From Chloranthus sessilifolius (taxonomy: Eukaryota > Streptophyta > Magnoliopsida > Chloranthales > Chloranthaceae): DNA of 64,000 nt. The notes under the pieces are model-generated. The model saw only the letters and a program-made list of their open reading frames with translations, did no database searches and was not told where the DNA came from. This document shows positions 33,974 to 46,995 of the stretch, one piece after another. The position numbers and the translations under genes are program-made. How positions within the stretch are numbered: position 1 is the first letter of the stretch; each line of letters begins with the position of its first letter. Location: contig CM037593.1 of the NCBI GenBank assembly GCA_021018995.1, positions 3,066,088 to 3,130,087 of the forward strand, written 5' to 3'.

Positions 33974-36900
33974 CACTTTACTTGAGGAGTACTATTTTGT
34001 TCAGTTTGTTCATAAGTTAGGTTGTGCCTATTTTGTACTATTTTGTCCATTGAAATCATCATTTTTAACTTGCAATATATTATAATATACTTTTTATATA
34101 TTTTTTTGAGTTTTTTTATGTTCCCTGATTTCTTTCGACTTTGTCTGACTTTAACTGAGTTTGCCGATTTTTGCCGATTTATTACTGACTCCCGACTTTG
34201 TGACTATGATTATGAGACCTAATCTCGCATTTATGTTGACAGTTCACCCATAACCAATACAAACAAATAATGATCCGAAGCAGACCCTTGATGACTCTAA
34301 CAAGGAAATTAATTGTCTCTCTACACACAGTTTTTACACTAGTTATCGCACCTTCATACATGTCTAAAGTAATCTGAATATATTGATTCCAAATGTATTT
34401 TCTCCTTAGCGTTGACCAGATTATCTGTCTTGAATTCCTCTCTAAATCGATAAAAACAATAGACAAACTTTCTTCCTCTAAACTTTTTGATAAGTTGTTT
34501 CAACAAGGAATTGACCTTATTTGTTGATTCTCCAAGCATAAACCCAAACTGATTTTCATACATATTTGATTCTTGTCATGGATGTTGCTCAACTACTCTC
34601 CCCCATGGATCAAAATCTCGGAAATTCGATACGTATAGTCCAGGGCCTGGGACGTTACGTACCGTTTGTATTGGCCGATACATTGATCAATGTATCGCCA
34701 ATACAATTTTTTTTTTGAATCTATTGCCGATACATTCAATGTATCAGCGGTACATCGAATGGATCACCGATACTTAAGTGACCCTTTTTAATTTTTTATT
34801 ATTATATAAATCGGACAATACATTGAATGTATCGTCCGATACATTGAAAAACGAATGTATTGTCTGATACAAACGATACATACACCAGGCGATATTTGGT
34901 GTATGTATCGTACCGCTGTAGTCCGATACCGGTATGTATCGGACGATACGTACTGGTATCGTCCGAGATTTTGACCCATGCTCTCTTCCATAGTTTTATA
35001 ATAAGGCTTATACATTTAGTACCTTGATAACTATCATAATTTTGGATATCCCCTTAATTCTTATAAAAATGGACAATAGTGCTGTTTCTACATCAATATT
35101 TATCTCATTTCAATAAGCCTATAGGAAGGCTAGTTTTGTCTTCTGTAGCAGTTGAATCAAGAGATAACTCTTTGCTAGCGAGCTCATAGCCGTAGGAACC
35201 ATTAACACTAACCACAGCTAATACGGGCTTCTAAACGTCCAAATAAATATTTCATTGAACTCTAAAATCTACAGCGGCCTTTAAATAGGCTTTACAGATT
35301 CTAAACACAGAAATTATAGTGTGACTTACTTATAAATAAAGATCAAACTTTACTTTAACAGGTTTTTCCAAAAATAAATTGTGACAGTCCGGATTTCGGC
35401 ACCCTGAAACCCGTGCCATCAGCGCGATCTCCAGACCGTGCCCCTTGGCTAAACACGGAACATTGGTACATCAATCAAATTATAAACAGAAGAAACAATG
35501 ATATAAAATGCGGAACATCATGACTTTAAACATCTCTCAAAAGACAGTTCTACCCTCCTGCCCCTGCATGAGTGGAGAACCGATCCGAACCATCGATGAT
35601 AACTGATCATCCCAGATGGTTCGCCCAAAAGAATTATCTCAATATAATTACATTGTTTACACAGAAAAGAAGGCTTGGCATACCAAGCCGTACCAAAAAT
35701 CTCGCAAAACAACTCTATCAAAATGCACAGCAGAGTCCTCTAGAGGTGGCTCCAACTCGTCTAAGGGCGTGTGATCCGACTCACCAGGATCCACGTCACC
35801 CGAAACCTCCGCTGCTGCTAGTACTGGACTTGCGACGTATAGTCTAAAGGGTGAGCTACATCCTAGCTCGATAGGGAACAACACAGTGAACATATAAGTT
35901 AAAGCCTCATATAGATTCCATGATATTTTAAGCATGCTGGATCTATGCAATTACTGAGAAAACAGTTTGAAAAGATGGTAATGTACATTTGCTTTTAATA
36001 ACAGTTTACAGTTTTCACATCTCTTTTACTGGATCATGAATGACATTGAAAAGGCCTAAAGCAAAACTTAAATCTTCAACTTAAATAATCCCCGAGCAAT
36101 ATAGCATCGAGCCCCCATGAGATACCCTTCATTGTTGTCTAAATAGACAGTTGTTATACGTATTCCCTGGGAATACAAAACTACCCAAGCCCCTCTTCCC
36201 TGGGATTCGGCGGCGGGGTTCATTCATTTCTCAACATCCACGATGTGCTTATCACAGACGGATAAACCTCCGCATCGGCTTACGGTTTTCGCCACGATTT
36301 GGTCACGGATATCCTGTCGCGTCAGTCGTGGGTATCCCGCCATGTCGGGGGGTATCCTGGTCAAACCTCAAATAACAAAAGTAGCGGGTGCTTTACATAT
36401 AGTTGTTCACTGTGTAAGTGTGCTATCTTATATCAGTTAGGCCTTGTCAAATGTTACTCAATCTTGTCTACATCGCTGGGATGTATCCAATTACTCTTAT
36501 CATTTTGCTATCTTGTTACTTTCTCATCCCCTGGGGATGTCTTATTCTTAGTTATACTGTTGGTGTCACACACACCCTTTTCACAAAACTTTACTTAACT
36601 AAAACAATTTCCGATTTAAATTACATATCACTACATACATGCTCTTGCAAATTAAAGTACATGTTCAAGGTGTTCCCTACCTCAAGTCTTTGAATTTCCA
36701 AGCATCAAGGTCCCACGCGGCTCCTTGTGCTCATGCTCACACGTACCACCTATGGTACAATTTAACACATGCAACTCATCACTAAAGATGTAACAAAGAA
36801 GGTCCTAGACCCTCCCTTAATCTTAAAGAAAATTCAAAAGTCAACTGAGTCTACCAAAATCGATTAATCGAAACCCAAAATCGATTAATCGATCCCAAAT

Positions 36901-39055
36901 CGATTAATCGAATTTCCTGGCATAGCATGGTCGATTCTTGAATCGAGTAGTCGAAGTCCGAAATCGATTAGTCGATTTTCAAATCGATTAATCGAAATCC
37001 AAAATCGATTAATCGATTTCTCAAGCCGATTTCCTTAGGTCTTGTTTCTCCTGCCACTGGAGGTACCCAGTCGATTAGTCGATTTCCAAATCGACTAATC
37101 GAAATCCAAATCGATTAATCGAAAACAATTTCGATTAATCAAAATCGGGCTTACCTGACTTTTCAACTTCCAGACCAAAATCGATTAATCGAACTCCAAT
37201 TTCGATTAATCTATTTGGTCAGATTCAGCCCCCTCTCGGGCTGATCTTCCAAATCCTTCTCAACAAATTCTCTTCCTTTTTCTAAGCCTTTATCCTATGA
37301 TTTTAAGTATTTTTTACTACAACTAAACCTCTATGATCTATGCATTTTATTCACCAAAATTTTACCTCAATCAAATCTCAATTTGATTGGATCACAAGGT
37401 TGGAATGGCTAGGGTTCCAGCTTTGGCTCCAAAGGATCACTCGCGCTGAATCTGGCGTTTATTGGTCGAATCCCCCTCCCATAGCTTGCATTTACTTCTT
37501 GTTCAATAACCCTCTTTACTTCTCTCTCTCTCTCTCTCTCTTAACTCTCTTCAACAACCCAAAATAATGAATTTAGGGTTATTAAACCCTTATATCCCCC
37601 TTGTCTTGGTGTTAAGCACATACACTCAAAATAGGTGTATGTGACTCCAGATTTACGTTACACTCCTTACACTTACATCATATTCACATCATATCCGTTC
37701 ATCACTCTCGAGTCAACTAGTGGACTTCCACTTGGTCAAACCTATGACCAATCGGGCACGGATCCCGAAACCATTGTTCAACGCAAATTTTTGGGATATT
37801 ACATAAATAAATAATTACCTAAACTCTACATTATAAAATAAATAAACAACCAACCTTTAATTCATAAGCTCATATTCTCTTTCACAGTTGTCAAATGCCC
37901 TTTCTAAGAGCCTGGAATCCCTGCTAGTGCTCTGTTGTGGATGGTTGTCATGATCCTTCGATGGGTATCGGTCCTCCCGCTATAACGATTAATGCGTAAT
38001 GATGTGATCTTGATCATGGTCATAGTTGCTATCACATGAAGGATTTTTACAAATTACACTCAACATGTTGCTTGCTTTTGTTGAGATCAGCTCTTTACGT
38101 TGGTCGTCATTCATCACAATTTCAATTTTGTTGATTAAAGGTTGTTTTGGTGGATCAAACTCGCTCTGATACCAACTGGTGCAATCCACACTTGATGGCC
38201 GCTTAAAGAACACTAGTTTATGACACAAAACTAGTAAATCTTCCAGGGAGGCTACGATAAGTCTTTGAAGGTGGTTGAATAAAGAGATATTGCACCAAAA
38301 CTCTCTGCCAGTGAACCTACAGGAACACCTAATGTTAAAGCTAGTTACAAACTTTTGAAGCTCCAAAATAAATATTTTAATTTAACTCTAAAAATTTACA
38401 TCAACTACCTTTAAATAGGCTTTACAATTTTTAAAATAGAGATCCTAGTCTAACTCCCTCTTCTTATTTAATATCTTTTTTTTTGGGAAAGACGTGGTAA
38501 AGTAGAGTTTGATATTATTATTTAATATCGAACTCTACTTTACAACGCTTTTCCAAGAAATAAATAAACTGCTAACCTACACTCTCCTTTCTAACATAAA
38601 GAAAGAAACATACCTTTAATAACTTTCCTAAAATAAATTTACTGTTAGCCTAAAACTAGTGTCCCTACAAAATAGGTAACAAACAATTAACTTAGATGAA
38701 AAAGGTCCTCCTTGGAATGTCACATATCTCCTGGGCTGGTTGAGACCTTGTGTCCCCATATATTAGATATCATACCTTATTTTCTTCTTTTTCATAGGGT
38801 TAAATATCTATCTTGCCTTTAAAATACAACCTCTAGATGTATTTCATCTATTCCTATTGCTTTCCTTTTCTTCATCTTTACTAAGATTGATTTTATTCAT
38901 ATTTCATGTACTTTATTCTCCATCCCTTGATTTGGCTCCCCATATTGCTTGACTTTCCCTTTCATATTTGGTATTAACAGTTCTTTAAAATATCCTTTTC
39001 AACTATTCTTTATCTCGTCTTCTTTAACTAAAGTCCTTTGATCTTCATCCTCAAT

Positions 39056-39106
<51 letters not shown>

Positions 39107-39923
39107 CCTCTTACATTTTCTATCCAATGTGGGACTAAACCCACTATGCAGAACTCTCATACTAGTGTATCCAGTGCCCCTAACACTCATCTCATGACAC
39201 ATTATAACTTAACACTCCTGCTCAAGTTGAGCATCCTTGATGCTCAACTTCCCAATTATAGAAAAGGAGCATCTGAATCATTTCCCCGTACATTGGTAGG
39301 GCAAAAAAGGACCATACGGTCAATAACGAGATACTTTCATAGTAGCAACAAGAGGCCATAAGGCCATTAAAATGGTTTCTTACGACAATATTACATGAAC
39401 ATCAAAACAAATAGAGGGGGATAGAGATTTTAGCATCCAATAGAGAGTGACCAACACTGTCTTCATCAACTATCTTCACGGATCTTAAGGCAGCAACAGC
39501 TCGTATCTCAAGGAAGGAGCATAAACAATCGCAACAGCACAAACACTATCAGATTAAAACTAAGAAGTTTTTTGAATTTTAAATTTGGGAAGGAGGATGA
39601 ATTGTCCTTTTCTTGCCTTTGGCTCTTGAATTGGGAGGACAACATGCAGCTGGAATCATAGTCACAAAATCAGGGTTCAGTAATAATTCGACAAAGTTAA
39701 AATCCGACAAAGTTCGGGAAGTTCGGGAACAATTCGGGAAAATAAAAACAATAAAAATGATCAAAATGTAATTATATATATATATATATATATAATATAA
39801 TTTTATGATTTAGATATATATTTAAAATTTTTAAATATACTTTTTTGAGTAAAATAATAAATTACTAAGGTCCACCATCGGTTTGAGAGAGAGAGTTTAG
39901 CTTTTACTTTTTTACTTTTTAAC

Positions 39924-39963
<40 letters not shown>

Positions 39964-42900
39964 AAAATAATAAATTATTAAGGTCCAACTATCCATTTGA
40001 GACTGAGTGATTTGACTTTGAGAGAAAAGAGAGATTTTAACTTTTACTTTTTAACTTTTAAGAGAGAGAGAGAGAGAGGGAGAGTAAAATAATAAATTAT
40101 TAAGGTCCAGCCGTCCGTTTGAGTGATTTGACTTTGAGAGAGGAGAGAGAGAGAGTTTAAGTTTTACTTTTTGACTTTTAAGAGAGGGTTTTTAACTTTT
40201 ACTTTTGAAATTTTGAACATTTAAATCTATATAAAATATTAAAGCTTTCAACTTTTAAGAAGTAATAGGTGATGCGCCTGTGTGCAAAGGAAGCCTACTT
40301 CGGCATACTTCGCGATTTTGCCGACTTATTCACGAAGTTTGTGAATTTCGGCGATTTTTTCAAAAAATCGCGAATTGTTCGTTTTTCACAAAAATCGCGA
40401 ATTATTCAATAATTCTGCGATTTTTGTGACTATGGCTGGAATGGGCACGTGGCCATCTTCATGCATGTGGCACGATCCCATCGGCTAAGGGTTTTTCTAA
40501 TATCCTGGCATCCGAAGTGGGTGGGGTCTCAACACCGCTGGTTTTGCGCTATGACCCCGAGGTGGTTTCAGCTCTTACACTTTGGCGTATGACACGTGGA
40601 AAGGTGCCTCTGCAGGTCACGTTGGCTTCAAGTGGTGTGTGTTTCCCGCCCATGGTTTCCCTTGGCGGTTTGGGAAATTGCAAGGCAGCTGGTAGGAGGA
40701 CTGACGAGTATGTGACACGTGGCTTTTGCTGGAGGGATGGCTCACATGTGGTTTGGTTTGTCCGTAGCGAAGATGTCGGGTCGGTGTTCATGGGTCTTGT
40801 GGATGGGGTGGGTCTGCCTTCGAGTCGGTTCCTCTTTCGCCGGGCCGTGGGTCCCTGGGCGCCTCGTTTGGACCCGCAGGTCCATGATAACTTGGATCGT
40901 TTGGTGTCGGTTAAATTGGGATGTTGGGCAAATTCTCTTAGTTTTTCCTTGTCCCAGAGTTCTACTCAGTGGGCGAAGTGTTTCCCCATCGAGAAGGCCA
41001 CACCGGCGCCTTGTTCCTTGGGGCTACTATCATCTTCTTCTTCTTCCTTCGATCTGGTTCCTGTTGAACTTTGCTGCTCGTCCTCGTCCTCTTATGCTTC
41101 AGACTCTAATTCCACATTGGGCTCTTCCTTGGAGGAGGTTCTCCCCATTAGATCCATGTGTCGGGACGATTAAGGGGCTTGGGTTCCATGTTCTTTCAGC
41201 TCGCTGACTGGATCCGACTCTGCGACTTCCCCTCCTTCCGGGTGTGGCAGCAATTCCGACAAAACTCTTAGCTCCGAAGCAGTGGATAGGCTCATTCGTT
41301 TTGGTCAGGAGCTCGGGATGCCCTTCCATGGCTCAGACGACACTCTTAGGGAAATTTTGAATTCTATCATCTACAGTCGGGCTACCGTCGCCGGGAAGAA
41401 GAAGAAGCGATTAAAATCTCGGGTACTTGCGAGGCTGCAATGGGGGATGTCGAATTGAAGGTGCACCGGGGGTGCCTAAAGGATTGTCTCGTTGGATTGG
41501 GTGAGCTATTATGTTTTCTTTATGAAGTTTTTCTCTTGGAATGTGAGGGGCTTCTGTGACTCGAAAAAACGTGCAGGTGTTAAAAGGGTAATTGCTATGT
41601 ATAATCCGGTAGTTATTTCGTTACATGAAACTAAGTGGGGAAGTTGTGATCATGGAAAGGTAGTGTTAGTGCTTAGAGGAAATCAATGGGGTTGGATTGG
41701 GGTCAATTTGCTGGGAGCTTCTAGGGGCATCCTAGTTGCTTGGAACTTGCTTATCTTCAAGAAAATTGAAGAGGAAGTGGGGGTTTTCTCTGCCTCTGTG
41801 GTGCTTCGGAACAGAGACAATGAAAAATGTTAAGACTTTTTCTGGCATTTACGGGCCTTCTGGGGACTATTGTCGAGCTGAGTTTTGGTTCGAGTTGGCG
41901 GCAGTGGCGGCTCGGTGGAATCTGCCGATTTGTTTCGCGGGTGACTTCAATGCTGTTAGATGACTGCACGAGAAAACGGGAGGTCCCGCAGATGTGGTGG
42001 TCATGCGGGAATTCAACTCTTTCATTCAAGATTGGGAGCTCGTCGATCTCCTGCTCTTGGGTGCCCTCTTTACATGGTCAAATCTTCAGGATGCTCCTTC
42101 CTTGAGTAGGTTGGATCGGTTTCTCTGTTCGCCGGAATGGTTATACCTCTTCCCTGTTGCCCTTTTGCTAGGTCTGGTCATGGTTGTTTTTGATCATCGT
42201 CCGCTTCTTATTCGAGGTGAGTCCCTCCCTTCCGGTTTGAGAATATGTGGCTCCTCGACGCAGGCTTTCGTGTCACTGTTCTGCTGTGGTGGAATGAATT
42301 TCACCCAACTGGGACTGCCGCCTTCAGATTCTTATCCACTTTAAAGCTCCTCAAAAATCGTATTAAGGATTGGAACGGAGATGTCTATGGTTTGGTTCAC
42401 GCTACTAAGGAGGTGTTACTTGCTCGCCTAAAGGAGTTAGATGAGCTGGAGGAAATCCGAGACCTAACGGCTTTGGAGCGCGAGGAGAGGCTCTCGAAAA
42501 AAATGGAATTCAATGACAAATGCTTGGCTGAGGAGGTCTGTTGGAAACAAAAATCAAAGGTTCAGTGGCTTAAGGAGGGGGACAATAACACCAAGTATTT
42601 TCATGCGGTTGCTAATACTCGAGGCAAAGCAAATTTTTTGGGTCAGATCTCTGTGGATGGTTGCATCTTTTCGGATCCAAAACAAATCAAGAGTCAAATT
42701 GTCTTATAGGACTTTGTGCTCTAATGAGGGGTGGGCTCGGCCAGAGTTGGATGGGGTCCTGTTTCGATCTATCTCTTCGGAGGATAAAGCCTATGTGGTA
42801 ATGTCGTTCCAAGAGGAAGAGCTAGATCGAAATCCCATTTCGATCTAACTCAACCTTCAACTTCGGCTTGGGATTCGGTGGTTCAGAGGTTCGACCAAAA

Positions 42901-45220
42901 GCTAGCCTCGTGGAAGGGTAAGTTGCTTAGCAGTGGCTCTCGTCTCCTCATCACGTCGGTTTTATCGAGCCTCCCCGTTTTCTTCATGTCCTTGTTTCAG
43001 TGCCCCATGACCGTGATCCACAGATTTGAGCAAATCTAAAGAATTTCCTTTGGGAGGGATCCGGGTGTGATAAGCGATATCACCTAGTTAATTGGGACAA
43101 CTGTCAACTATCCTTGATTTGTGGTGGTTTGGGCATTCGAAGCTTGCGGTGGGTCAATGTTGCTTTATTGGGTAAATAGTTATGGCGCGCCGGTTTGGAC
43201 ATCGATAGAGAGAGCCTTTGGGTGTTGATGTTGACGGATAAATATAGCAGTTGGGAGGGCAATTGGGGAGTCAAAATTGTGGTTAACCTCTTCGTACCCG
43301 CTTGGTGGAAAGGAATTTGCAAGATTTGGCCGTTTTTTCCCGATGGGTGCGATTCTGTTGGGGGGATGGAGCTCGTATCCGGTTTTGGGAGGATCCTTGG
43401 GCGGAGATCAGACCTCTTAAGGAGACTTTCCCGACCATGTTTTCTATTGCGGCTGATTCATGCGGAACGGTGGCTAACTTTTATTCCGATAATGATGGAG
43501 GGGCCGTGTGGAATTTGATCACCCAAAGACACCTTAGAGACGAGGCGGTTCCTGCATTTCTTGGTTTGACGGCCACACTTTATGATTAGTCCAGAAATCA
43601 GCACCGAGCGGATGAGCGAGTTTGGGTGCCTAGCAAACATGACATTTTTTATGTCAGGTCCTTCTATCGGATTCTTTCGAGTCAGCCTCTTGTTATATGA
43701 CTGGGCAGGCCTGTGGAAGGCTGTCATACCCCCCAAAGTTAAGTTCTTTTCGTGGACTTTGGTTAGAGAAAAGATTCTCACTATTGATCAGTTGATCCAG
43801 AGGGGTCATCTTTAGATCTGTTGATATGCTCTGGGTTATTCCTTCTTCTGTCTCTCAGCATTATCTGGCCTAGTGCGGCGGTACCTTGGAAGGTCGACTG
43901 GGGGCTTTCTGGAGAGTTGGTTTCTTTGCAGGCGTCTGTAGCATTTGGCTCGAAAGAAATGCTTGTATCTTTGGCCGCAAGCGTCGCCCTATTGGGATGG
44001 TTCTTAAGTCTGTTCAGGACTTTATTTGCTTATGGGTTAATTTGGACCAGGCTGGAGGGGACTTGCTCCCATGGGACTCAGGCTAGGCTGGGTTTGTCTT
44101 GGTTGGGTTCCCTCCTTCCTCGCCTCTCTGCGTCGGGGCTTTCTTTTTTCTGGTTTGGTTTTTTGTTTCGTACTTATTTTTCTCCCCTTTGGTTAGTCTG
44201 TTTCTTTTGTATTGTTCCAATTTCTCGCTGTTGTTTTAATACATTTCTGGGGCTCTTATCGATTAAAAAAAAATAAAAATCTTGAAATCATCCTTGATAG
44301 GTGTCACAAACATTTCAACACACTACTACTATGCAGAAATATGTGAACACGACGGATTTGAGCACAAGGCACTATCCCACACTGCAAAGCCCCATCCTGA
44401 ATACTAGAAATTATACCAGAACTTCATCGATTTAGCTAAGAATCCAGTGAAACCAGGGGGGGAAAGATAACTTGAGGAATTCCATTCAGATCACATTTTA
44501 AAAAAAGGGGGTCAAAGATCCCACAGAGACCAATCTCCAAAAAACCATTAATCATCTGATTCCCGTCCTAGGAAAAAAGTCTTCGAATCTCCACAAATAT
44601 CAGTCCAAATAAAAAACCTACCATATGGTCATGAAAGGCAGTGAATTCCGACCAAACCCTTACCTAAATACCTGAGTTCCGTTCATGTGAGCATACGGAA
44701 GATGAGCACGATAAGCCATCAGCTTGAAAAAATCGTCATAGACCTCTTGACTCTGAACCAAACGACTAGCTGTCACTTGCAAAAGCTTCCTAGGGAGATT
44801 CCGATCCATCCTCAACCATCTTGCATAAACAAAAGGAAGCGCAAAGATCCATGTGAAGAGAAACATGCGAATTTGTTAAAAAAACCCTTGAAAGATGCCT
44901 TTAAAACACCTATGAGATGACATCAGATGCCTTCGATGAAAGAGAAAAATGTGTAGAACACTATTCTGACTCAAACCATGTAGGTTTCGAGGCCATATGT
45001 GGTCAAAGTTTGACCTGCCGACATCAACAGATGATGTGGCATGCATAGGTCTAGGCGAGGATTGGATGATAATGGAGGAAGACAATGATATCATGAAAAA
45101 ACTCGATTTCTAAAGCATAGAGATCCATCGTTGCAGCAAGGTGCGGTATTGACCTGCTTTGATACCATGTAGAAATTTAGAGGTTAATCACTAAAGAAGA
45201 GAAATCCCATTTAGGTTTAT

Positions 45221-45274
<54 letters not shown>

Positions 45275-46943
45275 ATAAAGACTACGTTGTTTCTTATTAA
45301 GATGATTCAAGATATATGGCACAAGCCCTTTATATAGTGGGCAACATAAACTCATGTTGCCTTTTTACCCAATGTGAGACTAAACCTACCATCCACTCAT
45401 CTCATCTAGTGTATCCAATGTAACTCACACACATCTCCTAACACAAGATATCTCTAACACGTCCAAATTGTCGTATGCTTCATACTTAACCTTACTCTTA
45501 TCTTTTAGCTTATATTTTTGTCAACTTATATCATTTTACATCTATTATGAGTAATGATTTATTTTGTTTTCCATTCCTCAATTGCATATTCTTTCACCAA
45601 TAGACTTTCAACCTCTATGTTCCACCATTGTGTTTCCTTCTGCATATCACTTTGTCTTCTGAACTCCCAAAGCACCTCTACAGCAACCTATTTATAATTT
45701 TGATCCAGGACCAAAATCCACAAATATCATTGTGACGTCTAATTCCGTCCCGATTGGTCAACATTACCAGTTTGTTGTTGATATCATACATACCATCACA
45801 GTGAATACTATCTTTACTGCAGTAAGTGATACTAGTCAATATTATTAGAAACCATTAAGAATCAGTTTGGATACTATCAAACAATCTAATTCTATGTAAT
45901 ATGACAGTTGAATTGTAAACTATCATTGTTTAACACAAATGCACATCCATGCTATCTTGAGTCTGTAATATAAGAAATTAGAATGATTAAATCTTTGTAT
46001 GTACAAACATGTAGCTGCATCGGTAGTAACGTGTGATGGGACCTCTGGAAAAGAAATCTGTCAGTGTTGCCTACAAATAGTTGCTACTCTAGAGAACATT
46101 GTCTAAAACCTGTGACAAAGGGCTGGCTCCTCATCACAACAACAATTCAATAAAAATAGGTTTCCGCACCCATCATTGGAGTATAGATCTTGTCGATTGG
46201 AGACATAGCCACAAAAATTGCCGAATTATTGAATAGTTCGTGACCAATTCGCAGTTTTTTTGGGATACGAACAAAACACGAACTATTCACGATTTTTTGA
46301 AAAATCGCTAACATCACCGAAGTTCGCAAATTTTCCGAATTATTCGAGAACTTCGGGAACATCACCGAAGTCGGCTTCCTTACACGCTAAGTTACCTTAG
46401 TACCTAACAACTTAAAAGTTAAAAGCAAAACCCTTTTTATATTTTATTTATATCCAAATGTTAAACCCTCCTCCTCTCTCAAACCCTGCTCCTCTGAGTC
46501 CTCTCGAGTCCGAGTCTCGACTTTGGAGTTTGGAGTCTTTGGACCTCTCTCATCTCTCTCAACTCTCAAATTGGCCGACCGACTGCCGACTACCTCTGGA
46601 GACGCCGGCCACCTCTGGAGTCTCTGGCCAGCCACCTCCTCTACCGCTTAGTGCCTGCAAGTTTACAACTCGCAAGCCAGAGGAGAGGTACTATTATTTT
46701 GAGGTTTTGCAATTTTTATTGATGTTTTTTAGGGTATTATTATTTTCATATTTTGGGGTTTTTATTGCATATTCTTTTAGGTTTTTATTTTTTTTCTCTG
46801 ATTATTTCTCCAAATTTTCTCCCCAACTTGCTGGATTTTTCTTTGATTATTTTTGTTGTTTTTGCCATTTTTTTGAAATAAAAAATAAAATAAATAGAAA
46901 AAGTTTATGCTCAGCGCTTTCTATGTTTGTGGACATGAATTGG

Positions 46944-46995
<52 letters not shown>

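Larger units (their letters stand above)
35122..38690 (-). mobile_element. short LTR element with tiny internal region, split by a solo LTR
   Basis: Two diverged LTRs in direct orientation, about 35122-35374 plus 37809-37880 (interrupted) and about 38177-38690. Both contain CTTTAAATAGGCTTTACA, AATAAATATTTxATTxAACTC and a GAGAGATAxxxTTTGC-like block. GCTCTGATACCA at 38163-38174 is the complement of a Met-tRNA-type primer site, so the element runs on the minus strand. Only about 300 bp lies between the LTRs, with a gag-start-like [19 protein letters not shown]. This looks like a non-autonomous (TRIM/LARD-like) element. Confidence 0.6.
40490..44278 (+). mobile_element. L1-type LINE lacking its reverse transcriptase
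   Basis: Plus-strand L1 with an ORF1 tail, endonuclease and linker, then a jump to the segment before zf-RVT, ending in an A-rich tail at about 44264-44278. Comparison with the LINE at 57735-62110 shows the same family (shared [20 protein letters not shown] and ARL.WGM). The reverse transcriptase is deleted at about 42847. Confidence 0.85.
39055..45443 (-). mobile_element. copia-type element (minus), filled by later insertions
   Basis: 5' LTR at 45168-45443 (plus-strand view TGTAGAAATTTAG...CCTAACA) is followed inward by a primer site, complement of TGGTATCAAAGCAGG (45154-45167). The other LTR, 39055-39217, shares the (GA)n tract, CCAATGTGxGACTAAACC and CTAGTGTATCCA but lacks the middle. CTCAACTTGAGCAGGAG, a copia-like polypurine tract, borders it. 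Internal sequence survives only at about 39220-39650 and 44280-45150. No pol is recognised. The hAT-like MITE and an L1 LINE fill the centre. Confidence 0.6.
33030..45680 (-). mobile_element. RTE-type LINE dismembered by nested insertions
   Basis: Minus-strand RTE segments occur in the order expected of one element: [19 protein letters not shown] and [14 protein letters not shown] (about 45680-45450), [14 protein letters not shown]...KGYFKELL and [19 protein letters not shown] (39050-38790), [18 protein letters not shown] (35090-34981), [19 protein letters not shown] and [16 protein letters not shown] (34575-34217), [17 protein letters not shown] (33789-33630) and [16 protein letters not shown] (33345-33275). 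Between them lie the copia-like element, a short LTR element and two hAT-like MITEs. Each segment is broken by stops; a single origin is inferred from order and orientation. Confidence 0.68.

Noticed and set aside
36860..37213. CRISPR-like array
   Set aside because: Repeats are 12-bp palindromes with short, similar spacers inside a plant LTR; no cas genes, and the genome is eukaryotic.
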